64,000 nt of DNA, from the NCBI GenBank assembly GCA_017305555.1, contig JAFKKM010000019.1:24723-88722 (forward strand), written 5' to 3'. The notes beneath the pieces are model-generated. The model worked only from the letters and a program-made list of their open reading frames with translations. It did not search any database and was not told where the DNA came from. This DNA is from Hyphomicrobiales bacterium (lineage in GTDB: Bacteria; Pseudomonadota; Alphaproteobacteria; Rhizobiales; Xanthobacteraceae). Of the stretch, positions 1 to 8,583 are shown one piece after another (the first letter of the stretch is position 1; each line of letters opens with the position of its first letter). A program made the position numbers and the translations under genes.

Positions 1-1391
1 GCCAGACCGGCCCGCAACAATTGCCCGCCGCTGAGACCGAAGACAAGTTGAAGTGCCGCGTCGGATCGGAACATGAAGCGTGCCAGAGCTGCCCGGCAGG
101 CGTTCTCGTCGGTCGTCCGATTGATGCGTCGGAAGTTGTCTCGAATCGAGACCGACGGATCGAGAAGACTGACCTGTTGATCGAACATCGCAAAGTCGGT
201 CGTCACGCGCACGGTCCCGTGCCACGGCTGCAACTGTCCGGCAACGAGCGCCAGAAGCGTCGTCTTACCGGAGCCGTTCGGTCCGACAACCGCAACGCGC
301 TCCGGGCCGGTCATGGAGAAGGAAAGATTCTTGATGATCGGTCGATCCGGCTCGTAACCGGCGCTCACGGCATCGATCGTTAAAACCGATTTGCTGGCCG
401 GTAAGTGTGTCGGCGGCAGAACGACGGAAAGCGGCTGAAGGATTTCGATGCGCTTGCGCGCGGAGGCGGCAGCCTCGAACGCCTGCGTGCGCTGTCGGTC
501 CGCGAGACGCGCGCTCGCGCCGCTGGTGTCCTCGCTTCGGTCCTTGCGCATCCCTGTGAGGATGCGTGGCAGATCGCCCTTTGCCCGCTTTCTTTGTCCT
601 GCGCGATCTTTCCGTGCTTTCCGCTCGGTGGATTCTTGAGCCTTTCGATCGATCTCCGTGACGCGCTTCTCGGCATCCGCCAGATCGTGTCGAGCGGCGG
701 CAAGCTCAACGGCTTTGCGCTCACGGTATTGGCTCCACCCGCCGCCATAACGTGTGGCCCCGAGCGACGTCATCTCGACGATGGCGTCCATGGCCTCAAG
801 CAACTCGCGGTCATGGCTGACGATGATCGCTCCGCCGCGCCAGCCGGCAAGGAAGTCGATCACCGCCGCGCGTCCCTCGCGGTCGAGGTTGTTTGTCGGT
901 TCGTCGAGCAGCAGGAAGTCGGGCTCCGTGAAGATAAGCGCGGCGAGGCGCGCGCGCGTGCTTTGTCCGCCCGACAGTGTCGCGAGATGCGTTTCGGGGG
1001 CTGCATCCAATCCGAGGCGGGCGAGCGCGGACGCAACTCTGGCCTCCAGCGTCCAATCGGCATCGGCAAGTTCCTCGGCACAGGCTTCGCCATTCTCGGC
1101 GCGGCGCAGCAGGGCCAGCGCGTCGGTGATGCCGAACAGGTTTGCGATAGCTTCGCCTGGTGTGGCCTGAATCGTCTGGCGCAGGATGCCCAAGGTGCCG
1201 TTGACGGTGATCGACCCGGTATGGGGACGCAGTTCACCCGAAATCAGCTTGAGGAGCGTGGTTTTGCCGATGCCGTTGCGTCCGACAAGACCCACGCGTC
1301 CGATGCCGAATGTCAGTTCGAGATCGGAAAAAAGAGCCCGGCCGTCAGGCGTGGACCATGAACATTTGGAGAGGGTAATCGAAGCAGGCAT
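1..1391 (-). CDS. ABC-F family ATP-binding protein (3' end beyond window)
   Basis: About 463 codons are visible on the minus strand, starting at the ATG at 1391; the gene runs off the left edge. It has two ABC domains. The first has Walker A GRNGIGKTT, signature LSGGQ and LLLDEPTNNLD; the second has GPNGSGKTT and a second LSGGQ right at the window edge. The domains are joined by a charged, helix-rich linker. There are no membrane segments, which fits ABC-F translation factors that act on the ribosome (EttA/Uup/YheS class) rather than a transporter. The reading frame is continuous across both Walker motifs. Which ABC-F subfamily it belongs to cannot be settled without the C-terminus. Confidence 0.85.
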   Translation of the reverse strand, partial: MPASITLSKCSWSTPDGRALFSDLELTFGIGRVGLVGRNGIGKTTLLKLISGELRPHTGSITVNGTLGILRQTIQATPGEAIANLFGITDALALLRRAENGEACAEELADADWTLEARVASALARLGLDAAPETHLATLSGGQSTRARLAALIFTEPDFLLLDEPTNNLDREGRAAVIDFLAGWRGGAIIVSHDRELLEAMDAIVEMTSLGATRYGGGWSQYRERKAVELAAARHDLADAEKRVTEIDRKAQESTERKARKDRAGQRKRAKGDLPRILTGMRKDRSEDTSGASARLADRQRTQAFEAAASARKRIEILQPLSVVLPPTHLPASKSVLTIDAVSAGYEPDRPIIKNLSFSMTGPERVAVVGPNGSGKTTLLALVAGQLQPWHGTVRVTTDFAMFDQQVSLLDPSVSIRDNFRRINRTTDENACRAALARFMFRSDAALQLVFGLSGGQLLRAGL

Positions 1392-1619
1392 GGATATGAA
1401 TTCTCCCGATGGCAAAGCAGACTGGCAGTGCTGTCGGGTTGATATCCATCGGTGCCTGTATCCTCTTCATTCGGACGCATCCTGAGAACGGCGCGTCGCA
1501 TCGCCGATATATAGCGGCATTCGGGCTCGTCACAAGTTTCCCTGGATGACTTGTGGCTCGTTACGTCGGTGCCCGGATGCATTCCGGCGGATGTTTCGAA
1601 GGTGCTGAAAACAAAATGA

Positions 1620-1694
1620 TGGTGGGCGCACAAGGGATCGAACCTTGGACCTCTCCCGTGTGAAGGGAACGCTCTCCCGCTGAGCTATGCGCCC
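1620..1694 (-). tRNA. tRNA-Val(CAC)
   Basis: On the minus strand a full cloverleaf can be folded: a seven-base-pair acceptor stem starting GGGCGCA, a GCTC/GAGC D stem, an anticodon stem TTCCC/GGGAG around the loop TTCACAC (anticodon CAC), a T arm with TTCGATC, and an encoded CCA end at 1620-1622. It decodes GUG valine codons. It lies between the ABC-F gene and the esterase gene. Confidence 0.95.
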
Positions 1695-1919
1695 GGGATC
1701 GTCGGCGGCAGGGCCGCCTCAAGGTGGCGGGGCCGGTTCGACGCCGCGATTTACGAAGTGCGGGGCTCTGGTGTCAAGCGCGGCGGCGGGAAAACTGCCG
1801 GATTTGCGCCCAGTGTCACCCCGTTGGCGGCCTGACCTCCCGCCTTGCCGTCAGGCAGAGAGCGCGGAGCCGGTCGTTTCGAGCGAGAATGTGGTGGATC
1901 GGGGCTTACGTGCTCCTGT

Positions 1920-2831
1920 TTATCTGGTCTTGGCGACAAAGTCCGCGATGGCCGACGTAAACGATCGGTCGGACGTGTTGATCGCGTAGATTTCGGACAT
2001 GTGGCTGTGGCCCTTCAGCACCAGATATGTCGGGCACCGATTTTGCTCGCACAGCTTGGCCTTCAGGGTATCGGTTTGCCGGGCGTAGTAGGGCACGTCC
2101 AATTCGGCACGCACGATCAGGAGGGGCACGTTGCTTTTCGCGAGTCCGTTGATCGACGATCTGTCCTGCCAGAGCGAAGTGTCCGCGCCGAAGTACGCGC
2201 GCTCGCCGGGGTCGTTGGTGCTTGGGTCGAGCGCATAGGTTCCCGAGGCGAGGATGGCGCCGCGCACTTGCGGGTGTCCGTCGCGGGCAAGGAAGCTGCC
2301 GACATGCGATGCGCCGGCGGAGTGGCCGAATAGATAGATGCGATTGCCGTCGCCGCCGTACTTCGCGATGTTTGCCTTGACCCAGGTGACGGCCGCTGCG
2401 ACGTCATCCGCACCGGACGGCCACGTCGCGGCCGGCGCGAGCCGGTAGGTCATGTTGACGCCGACCATTCCGTTGGACACTGCCCACAGCATGACGTTGT
2501 CGTAGTACGGGCTCGTTCCGGTGCGTTTGTTGCCGCGCCGGTAACCTCCGCCGTGAAGGAAGATCAGGACAGGTTTTGGATTGTCCGAGCCCTTGGCCTT
2601 GAAGACATCGAGCAGGTTGCGCTCGTCGGGACCGTATTTGAGATCGCGTTCGACGATCGCGTCCGCATACGGCTCCTTGGCTTGCAGGGGTGCGAACAGC
2701 TTTCCTGTTTCCGGGGCTTTGATCGTCGTCCCGAGTTCACGAACGGACGCCGCGAGATCCGGAGGCAGTTGCGCAAAGGCCGTCGTTGTTGTCGCGGAGA
2801 CAATCAGCGCGACGAGCATCCATAACCGCAT
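1920..2831 (-). CDS. secreted alpha/beta hydrolase (HSL-type esterase/lipase)
   Basis: 303 residues. The chosen ATG at 2831 follows a GGGAGG ribosome site and begins a clear signal peptide ending near AFAQ, so the enzyme is probably periplasmic. It has an oxyanion-hole HGGGY, a nucleophile motif GHSAG, an acid in RAELDVPY and a C-terminal His in KGHSHMSE. That is the full Ser-Asp-His set of hormone-sensitive-lipase-type carboxylesterases. It diverges from a LysR gene, which may control it. The natural substrate is unknown. A longer in-frame start at 3077 exists but would bury the signal peptide. Confidence 0.88.
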   Translation of the reverse strand: MRLWMLVALIVSATTTTAFAQLPPDLAASVRELGTTIKAPETGKLFAPLQAKEPYADAIVERDLKYGPDERNLLDVFKAKGSDNPKPVLIFLHGGGYRRGNKRTGTSPYYDNVMLWAVSNGMVGVNMTYRLAPAATWPSGADDVAAAVTWVKANIAKYGGDGNRIYLFGHSAGASHVGSFLARDGHPQVRGAILASGTYALDPSTNDPGERAYFGADTSLWQDRSSINGLAKSNVPLLIVRAELDVPYYARQTDTLKAKLCEQNRCPTYLVLKGHSHMSEIYAINTSDRSFTSAIADFVAKTR

Positions 2832-3159
2832 GTTGAAAACCTCCCGATTGAAACAGGACACGCCGGCGCCATCGAAACACGCGGTCGTTCGGCACGAGTG
2901 TCCTCGCTTCGCGGCGCGAGCGGGCGCGAAGTTTGATGAGGAAAACGCATCGAATGAATCGCAGGGCGGTCGCTGTCGCCGTGCCGCGGCCATCGCAGCG
3001 ATCGTCGCCGACACCGGCCTTTTCCGTGGCTCTGCCTGAGCAAACCGGTTTCGATGAGAAAGCCTAGGCGACGACACAGGCCACGTCGAGCGGCTTGGTG
3101 GAACTTCAATCGTGCGATAATATCACGAATGGCAATGCGGCCGGTCCACGGGGATTGTC
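2832..3159. promoter_or_regulatory. divergent esterase/LysR intergenic region with dyad
   Basis: This 328-base stretch holds no convincing gene. The only clear structure is TCGTG-N9-CACGA at 3110-3128, a perfect five-base inverted repeat with an AT-rich centre. It sits 32 bases before the LysR start, a typical place for an autoregulatory LysR operator. The function is inferred from position. Confidence 0.4.
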
Positions 3160-4134
3160 TTGAATCGCAGCCATCGCCTGGAAATGCTGGTCCGCGCCGC
3201 CGACACTGGCAGCTTTGCGGCGGCCGCGAGGATCATGGACCTGACGCCATCGGCGGTCAGCCGTGGCATTGCCGATCTGGAACGTGAGTTGAAGGTCCCG
3301 TTGTTCAACCGGACGACGCGGCAACTCAAGCTCACCCAGGAGGGAATGGAGGTCTATCGCCGGGCCGTCGATATTCTCGCCCACATTGCAGAGCTTTCCG
3401 AGAGCCTCGCGCATACGCGCGGGCGGGTCGGCGGCGTTGTTCGTGTCGGCGTGCAGGCGCCGCTCGGCCGCTATGTTCTGATGCCCAGGCTCGCCAGTCT
3501 GCACGATCGCCATCCCGACCTGATTGTCGAGACACGACTGACGCAAGATCCGCGCGACATGCAATCCGAGAACCTCGACGTGATGTTCTATGTCGGCGAG
3601 CCGGCCTCGTCGCGGCTGGTGGCGCGGCGGCTCGGTCAGGGCAAGCCGGCGGCCTATGCGTCGCCCGATTATGTCCGCCGTTTTGGCGCGCCAGCGTCGC
3701 CGGCCGACCTCGCTCATCACCGTTGCCTGCTGTTTCGGTCGCCGTGGTCGGTCGGTCCCATCGATCATTGGACGTTCGAGCGCGGCGGGCATCGCGAGAT
3801 GGTGCAGGTACAGCCCGCGCTGGTCACGCCGGATCGCGAGGGCTTGATCGTCGCCGCGTGTGCGGGTGCCGGCATCATCTACATGGCGTGCTTCGATCCG
3901 GCGTTATTGTCGTCCGGCCGGCTGGTACGCCTGCTGCCGGGCTGGTCATGCCCACCGAGCTTCGGCATTCATGTTCTGCACCGACGCGGCGGCGGCAGCG
4001 TGCCGCGTGTCGCGGCTTTTCTGCGCTTCGTGCGTGAGGCCTTTGCCGACTTCGATCCGCAGGAGCTGACAGTGCTTCATGCCGACAAGACTGCAAGGTC
4101 CGTGGCGTCGCATGGGGCGAAAGCAATCGCGTGA
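3160..4134 (+). CDS. LysR family transcriptional regulator
   Basis: 324 residues. The N-terminal winged helix-turn-helix (residues 1-60) shows the family pattern TGSFAAAARIMDLTPSAVSR, followed by a linker helix and a type-2 periplasmic-binding-like effector domain to about residue 295. The likely start is TTG at 3160, because the recognition helix needs the sequence before the next in-frame ATG at 3184. It is divergent from the esterase gene, so control of that gene and of itself is a reasonable guess. The effector is unknown. Confidence 0.9.
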   Translation: MNRSHRLEMLVRAADTGSFAAAARIMDLTPSAVSRGIADLERELKVPLFNRTTRQLKLTQEGMEVYRRAVDILAHIAELSESLAHTRGRVGGVVRVGVQAPLGRYVLMPRLASLHDRHPDLIVETRLTQDPRDMQSENLDVMFYVGEPASSRLVARRLGQGKPAAYASPDYVRRFGAPASPADLAHHRCLLFRSPWSVGPIDHWTFERGGHREMVQVQPALVTPDREGLIVAACAGAGIIYMACFDPALLSSGRLVRLLPGWSCPPSFGIHVLHRRGGGSVPRVAAFLRFVREAFADFDPQELTVLHADKTARSVASHGAKAIA

Positions 4135-4172
4135 ATCCTGAGGTGCGACGTTCGCGCTCAGATGGGCCGGAG

Positions 4173-5375
4173 TCAGTCTTGGTGGCGATTGGCCTGCGCT
4201 TGCAGCGCCCGAATCCGGTCCGCCAGCGTCTGTTGAAGCGCGACCGCTGGGCCGCCGTTGGCGGAGGAATGAACCGCTTCGGTTGCCAGAATGGCCTTGA
4301 TCGGCGAATCCGGGCCTTCCAGCGTCATCGTCAGCCGTGCCACCTCGGCGGCAATGTCGTTGATCCGCTCCCGCAGCAGCGCGTTGTCGGCCTGCTCGCG
4401 CTGGAATGCGTCGCGTTCCTCGCGCAGCGCCTGCAATTTGGCGGCGGCGCCGGCGTGTTCGGCCTGCAAGGTTGCGAGCGCCGGCGACGAGCGATTGTTG
4501 CTGAGCGCGAACACTTCGTCGCGCAATTGTTTGACGGCGGTTTCCGCTTCCTCGCGTGCCTCCCGCAGCCGCGCCGCCTCCGCGTCGCGTTCGGTCAGCA
4601 GGGCCGCCTGTGATGCCGTGCGTTCGCGCAGCGCGTCGGCTTCGTTGCCGAGCCGCTCGGCCTCCTTGACCTGCGCGATCAACTGGCCGTCGAGGTCGCC
4701 GACGCGTCGGCTCAGGCTTTCGACATGGCTGCGTGCTTCCGCCAGTTCGCTGGCCGCAGTGGCCGATTCGATGCGCTGCTGGTCGAGCCGCTGCTGAGTG
4801 GCGGCGAATTCGCGTTCGGCCTCATCGACGCGCTGCTTGAGCTGGTCGATCTGCTGATGCACCGAGGTCAGTTCGACCTGGCGGTTCTCGGCGGTCTGCG
4901 ACCGCTCCGTGAGTTCGGTGTTCAGCCGCACGGCCTCGGCCTGCCGTTCGCCGAGGGTCTGCTGGGTGGCGTGCAGCGTGCCGGTGGTCGCAGTCAAATC
5001 GTCGGTGGCGGCGCGGAGCATGTTCCTCAGCGACTGTTCGCGGGCCTGCAAGGCGAGGACTTCGGCGTTCCGCGTGCTCAGCTCCATTTTCAGGCGGTTG
5101 ACGGCATCGGCCTTCTTGCCGAGTTCCGCCGCCTGGCTGGTCGCTTTGCCCTTGAGCTGATCGATGCTCATTTCGAGCTTCCGCGCGGATATCGCGAATT
5201 CGGCGCGCAGCTGGTCCTTGTCGGCCTGAACCTCGGTCATCGACACCGGAGCGGAGGCTTCCAGCCGCTTGGTGGTGAGCCGGACGGCGCGGTTGTGGAC
5301 CAGCGGCAGCAGCATCAGGCACAGCAGGGCCGAGAGCAGGAAACCGATCGCCATGTAAATGATCGGCTCAACCAT
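4173..5375 (-). CDS. membrane-anchored long coiled-coil protein
   Basis: 400 residues from the ATG at 5375, which has GGAG eight bases upstream. Residues 1-30 form one hydrophobic segment (MVEPIIYMAIGF...). The rest, to about residue 360, is Glu/Ala/Leu/Arg-rich heptad sequence predicted to be one continuous coiled coil. The architecture resembles single-anchor scaffold proteins such as RmuC-like or TolA-like helices, but no nuclease or TonB-like C-terminal domain is visible. I do not recognise the family. Its neighbour on the same strand, EipA, acts at the envelope, so an envelope role is possible. Confidence 0.75.
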   Translation of the reverse strand: MVEPIIYMAIGFLLSALLCLMLLPLVHNRAVRLTTKRLEASAPVSMTEVQADKDQLRAEFAISARKLEMSIDQLKGKATSQAAELGKKADAVNRLKMELSTRNAEVLALQAREQSLRNMLRAATDDLTATTGTLHATQQTLGERQAEAVRLNTELTERSQTAENRQVELTSVHQQIDQLKQRVDEAEREFAATQQRLDQQRIESATAASELAEARSHVESLSRRVGDLDGQLIAQVKEAERLGNEADALRERTASQAALLTERDAEAARLREAREEAETAVKQLRDEVFALSNNRSSPALATLQAEHAGAAAKLQALREERDAFQREQADNALLRERINDIAAEVARLTMTLEGPDSPIKAILATEAVHSSANGGPAVALQQTLADRIRALQAQANRHQD

Positions 5376-5496
5376 GGGAATTGCTCCGCGCCAGAAAGTT
5401 GCGGCCTTCCATGCCACGGCCGGCAGGGCGAACGCCAGCCGTTTGCTGCAATAATGTGAATCCGGTCAGGGGCCGCAAGCCGGGATCAGAGCGCGA

Positions 5497-6069
5497 TCAG
5501 AACGGATTCCAGGTCGCCTGCGGGGTAAACTTGAGATAGCCGATGTTGGCCCCAAGCCGCAGCCCGAGCCCCGAACGGATCGGCACCAGCACGATGTCGT
5601 TGGCTGTGAGCGCGGTCATGCCGAAGCCGCCGATGATATAGGCGGAACCGTCGATGCCGGCGAAGCGCTGATAGATCGCGTTGGTGGCCGGGAGGTTATA
5701 CACCAGCGTCATGGTGCGGGCGCCGTCGCCGCCCCAGTCGAAGCCGACCGAGGGGCCTTGCCAGTAGACTTTCAGGTCGCCGGCGTTTTTGGTGTAGAGG
5801 GTGCCTTCGCCATAACGCAGCCCTGCGACGAACGCGCCGGAACCTTCCTCGCCGAGGATGTAGCCGTTGGGCAGGCCCCACTGGCTGACTGCGCGCTCGA
5901 TCACCGAGGCGAGCCCGCGCGAGACGTTGCCGAAGAATTTGTGCCCCGCGCCGACCAGTTCGTCAGGCGAATAAGTGTGGCGTCCCTGGGCTTGTTGCGC
6001 CGAGGCCGGCACCGCCCAGAGCGTCACCGCGGCGAGCAGTACCGCGGCCAAGCGTGAAGCGAACGTCAT
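5497..6069 (-). CDS. eipA: DUF1134 / EipA-family envelope protein
   Basis: 190 residues with a signal peptide ending near ASAQ, then a compact beta-rich domain. Recognisable stretches are SRGLASVIERAVSQWG, GEGTLYTKNAGD and VGFDWGGDGARTM. This matches DUF1134, whose Brucella member EipA is a periplasmic protein needed for envelope integrity. The start at 6069 follows an AGGGG site. It lies 121 bases upstream of the coiled-coil gene on the same strand and could be co-transcribed with it. The symbol is assigned by family resemblance. Confidence 0.8.
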   Translation of the reverse strand: MTFASRLAAVLLAAVTLWAVPASAQQAQGRHTYSPDELVGAGHKFFGNVSRGLASVIERAVSQWGLPNGYILGEEGSGAFVAGLRYGEGTLYTKNAGDLKVYWQGPSVGFDWGGDGARTMTLVYNLPATNAIYQRFAGIDGSAYIIGGFGMTALTANDIVLVPIRSGLGLRLGANIGYLKFTPQATWNPF

Positions 6070-6180
6070 GTAAGACCCCTGAAGTGTAAAAACCCGGCCG
6101 CGACTTTAACCTGATGCACAGAGGCATCGGCCTAGGTTGCGCCCATCGTTCCCCGACTCACAATCTTATTTACATCAACT

Positions 6181-6684
6181 ATGACGGTACGGCGGCAGGA
6201 AAGAGACGGGTTTTGCCGTCGCGAGATGATGATCGGCCTGTTGGCGGTGGCGGCCGCTGCCGCGGCGGCCCCGCGCGCGCGGGCTGCGACGACCGAACGC
6301 GTGGTGGCGGACCGCTTCACGGGGCTTGCGATCGACGGCATGGACCCGGTGGCCTATTTTACCGAGGGTCGCGCGGTTCCGGGCCGGGCCGATCTCGAGG
6401 CCTCGGTGGCGGGCGCGGTCTGGCGCTTCTGCAACGATGACAATCGGGCATTCTTCCTGGCGCATCCGGAAATTTACGGACCGCAATTCGGCGGCTACGA
6501 CCCGGTGGACGTCGCGCGCGGCGTTACCGTCGCGGGCCGGCCGCAGGTGTGGCTGGTCGCGGGACAACGGCTCTATCTGTTCGCCCGTATTGAGAGCCGC
6601 GACGCGTTCGCGGCCGATCCCGCCGCCGTGCTGCGCGAGGCCCGCGCGCGCTGGCCCCATCTGCGCGATGCGCTGGCGCAGTAA
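6181..6684 (+). CDS. exported YHS-domain protein
   Basis: 167 residues. The N-terminus has a twin-arginine-like RREMMIG segment, then a hydrophobic Ala-rich stretch ending near ARAA, so Tat export is plausible. Residues 45-105 fit a YHS domain (GMDPVAYF, AVWRFCNDDNRAFFLAHPEIYGP). YHS domains occur with metal-handling proteins, but here the Cys is single. There is no strong ribosome site before the ATG at 6181; a later start would remove the Arg pair. It is convergent with the CysQ-like gene, 8 bases apart. Confidence 0.75.
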   Translation: MTVRRQERDGFCRREMMIGLLAVAAAAAAAPRARAATTERVVADRFTGLAIDGMDPVAYFTEGRAVPGRADLEASVAGAVWRFCNDDNRAFFLAHPEIYGPQFGGYDPVDVARGVTVAGRPQVWLVAGQRLYLFARIESRDAFAADPAAVLREARARWPHLRDALAQ

Positions 6685-6692
6685 TCTGCCGC

Positions 6693-7538
6693 TTAGGACT
6701 CGGCCGTGGGATCGCCTCGGGCGATGAAATCCGGCAGGATGAAGCCTGGCCGCCCGGTGCTGTAGCGCAATGGTTGGCCTTGCCCATCGGTGACCTTGCC
6801 CCCGGCGGCGACGACCACGGCATGGCCCGCCGCGACGTCCCATTCGCTGGTCGGCGACAGCCGCGGATAAATGTCGACGCTGCCGTCCGCGACGCGGCCG
6901 AACTTTACCGCCGACCCCAAGGTTTTTCGCACCGCGCCCGGCCGGGCCGCGATGAAGGCGTCGGTTCGCGCATCACCGTGGGAACGGCTGACAGCGGCGA
7001 TCCACGGCGCGCCGGGCGAGGGCAGCGGCCGGGTCCGAACCGGTTCGATGGCGGTAACACCGGAAGCGGTGCAGACCACGCGCGCGGCGCCGTGCCCGAC
7101 ATGGCCGCGCCAGACGAGGCCCAGGGCCGGCGCGCCGACCAGACCGAGGATCGGCGTGCCGTTGGCCACCAGCGCCACGTTGACCGTGAACTCGTCGCGC
7201 CCGGCGATGAATTCCTTGGTGCCGTCCAGCGGATCGACCACGAAGAACAAATCCGCGAACGGCGGCTTCGCGTCGCCGGCACGTTCCTCGGACAATGATG
7301 GAATATCGGGCGCGAGCCGCGCGAGGCCGTCGGAAATGATGCGGTCCGCCGCGAGATCGGCCTGCGTCACCGGCGAGCCGTCGGTTTTTGTCTCGACTGC
7401 GAGCGCGCCGCAGCGGATGGCAAGGATCGCCGCCCCGGCTTCGATCACCAGCGCGGTGAGCGGCTCCAGCAATGCGGCCGCACGCGAATCGATCGCGGCT
7501 GATGACGGTGTTCCGGGGGGATGGTCTGGCGCGCTCAT
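6693..7538 (-). CDS. cysQ: inositol monophosphatase family / CysQ-like 3'(2'),5'-bisphosphate nucleotidase
   Basis: 281 residues from the ATG at 7538. It shows the metal-binding signature of the family: DGSPVTQADLAAD, the acidic loop SLSEERA, the core DPLDGTKEF, and a C-terminal SEWDVAAGH. DPLDGTKEF is typical of CysQ, which recycles 3'-phosphoadenosine 5'-phosphate from sulfate assimilation. The longer reading back to 7628 adds an Arg-rich leader without family resemblance. Inositol-1-phosphatase remains an alternative. Confidence 0.85.
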   Translation of the reverse strand: MSAPDHPPGTPSSAAIDSRAAALLEPLTALVIEAGAAILAIRCGALAVETKTDGSPVTQADLAADRIISDGLARLAPDIPSLSEERAGDAKPPFADLFFVVDPLDGTKEFIAGRDEFTVNVALVANGTPILGLVGAPALGLVWRGHVGHGAARVVCTASGVTAIEPVRTRPLPSPGAPWIAAVSRSHGDARTDAFIAARPGAVRKTLGSAVKFGRVADGSVDIYPRLSPTSEWDVAAGHAVVVAAGGKVTDGQGQPLRYSTGRPGFILPDFIARGDPTAES

Positions 7539-7716
7539 GCGTCGCGATACGTCATGATCTTCGAGGGCCGGTATCTTCAGGCGCCGATGCTGGCGCCGTG
7601 CCGATACCGTGCGTTCCGGAATCGGCACGCGCTAGCAGCATAAGCGTCCACAGTGTATCAAGCCATAGCCCATGCCCGATTCGCCAAACCTGTCGCACGG
7701 TTTCGAGGAAGCATCT

Positions 7717-8382
7717 ATGTCCGACACTCTCCCATCATCGACGCAAGGTACCGCCAGCCCCGCGCCGGATACGCTCGAACTGGCCGCGCTGTTGTGCTCG
7801 CGGGTGTGTCACGACCTCATCAGTCCGGTGGGTGCCATCGTCAACGGGCTTGAGGTGATGGATGACAATCCCACGGCGGAAGATCGCGAATTTGCGCTCG
7901 ACCTGATCCGCAAGAGCGCCAAGACCGCGTCGGCGCGTTTGCAGTTCTGCCGTCTTGCATTCGGCGCGGCGGGGTCGGCCGGTGCGCAGATCGATCTCGG
8001 CGACGCCGAGAACATGGCGCGTGGCCACCTTGAGGACGCCAAGACCAAGCTGACATGGAATCTGCCGCGCCTGTTGCTCGCGAAGAACCGCGTCAAACTG
8101 CTGCTCAACATGCTGGTCATTGCGCAGCAGACGATCCCGCGCGGCGGCGTGCTCAACGTCGAGCCGGTGGGCGAGGGCGATGCGATGACGTTCCGCGTGA
8201 CGGCGACCGGCATGAATGCGCGGCTGCCGCAGGCGATCGTCGAGATGCTGGCGTCGGAGCAGGCCACGATGGTCGATGCCCACGCAGTGCAGCCTTACTA
8301 CACGCGGCTGCTGGCGCAGTCCTGCGGATGGAAAGTATCGCTTGCGATGGACGGCGACGCCGTCGTGGTGACGGCGGGCTGA
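7717..8382 (+). CDS. chpT: histidine phosphotransferase ChpT
   Basis: 221 residues from the ATG at 7717, preceded by GAGGAAGC. The dimerisation/phosphotransfer helix carries VCHDLISPVGAI, with the phospho-accepting His near residue 32, followed by a degenerate ATPase-like fold. This is the HPtr family that passes phosphate from CckA to CtrA and CpdR in alphaproteobacterial cell-cycle control. CtrA is encoded 9 kb away. The gene is followed by a strong hairpin terminator, so it is probably transcribed apart from cheA. Confidence 0.88.
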   Translation: MSDTLPSSTQGTASPAPDTLELAALLCSRVCHDLISPVGAIVNGLEVMDDNPTAEDREFALDLIRKSAKTASARLQFCRLAFGAAGSAGAQIDLGDAENMARGHLEDAKTKLTWNLPRLLLAKNRVKLLLNMLVIAQQTIPRGGVLNVEPVGEGDAMTFRVTATGMNARLPQAIVEMLASEQATMVDAHAVQPYYTRLLAQSCGWKVSLAMDGDAVVVTAG

Positions 8383-8425
8383 TTTCCCTCGCGCGCGCAT
8401 AGTTAATCAAATCTTGCCGTATGGA

Positions 8426-8452
8426 ACGGCCGGACTGAAGCAGTCCGGCCGT
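8426..8452 (+). terminator. Rho-independent terminator after chpT
   Basis: A perfect 11-bp stem (8426-8436 with 8442-8452) encloses a five-base loop GAAGC and is followed by AACTTTTA. It separates chpT from the che operon. Confidence 0.8.
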
Positions 8453-8583
8453 GACAACTTTTATTTGGTGTTCGAGCACCGCTACAGCCGTATGCTCAAC
8501 CAATATTAAACGCTTTGCCGAGAAACTGGCCGGACTCTGAAGTGGCGTATGCGTACTGCCCTTCGTACGTGAAGGCTGGTTTC

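Noticed and set aside
405..1361. Plus-strand frame of 318 codons at the left edge.
   Set aside because: Opposite strand encodes an ABC-F protein with both Walker A motifs in one frame.
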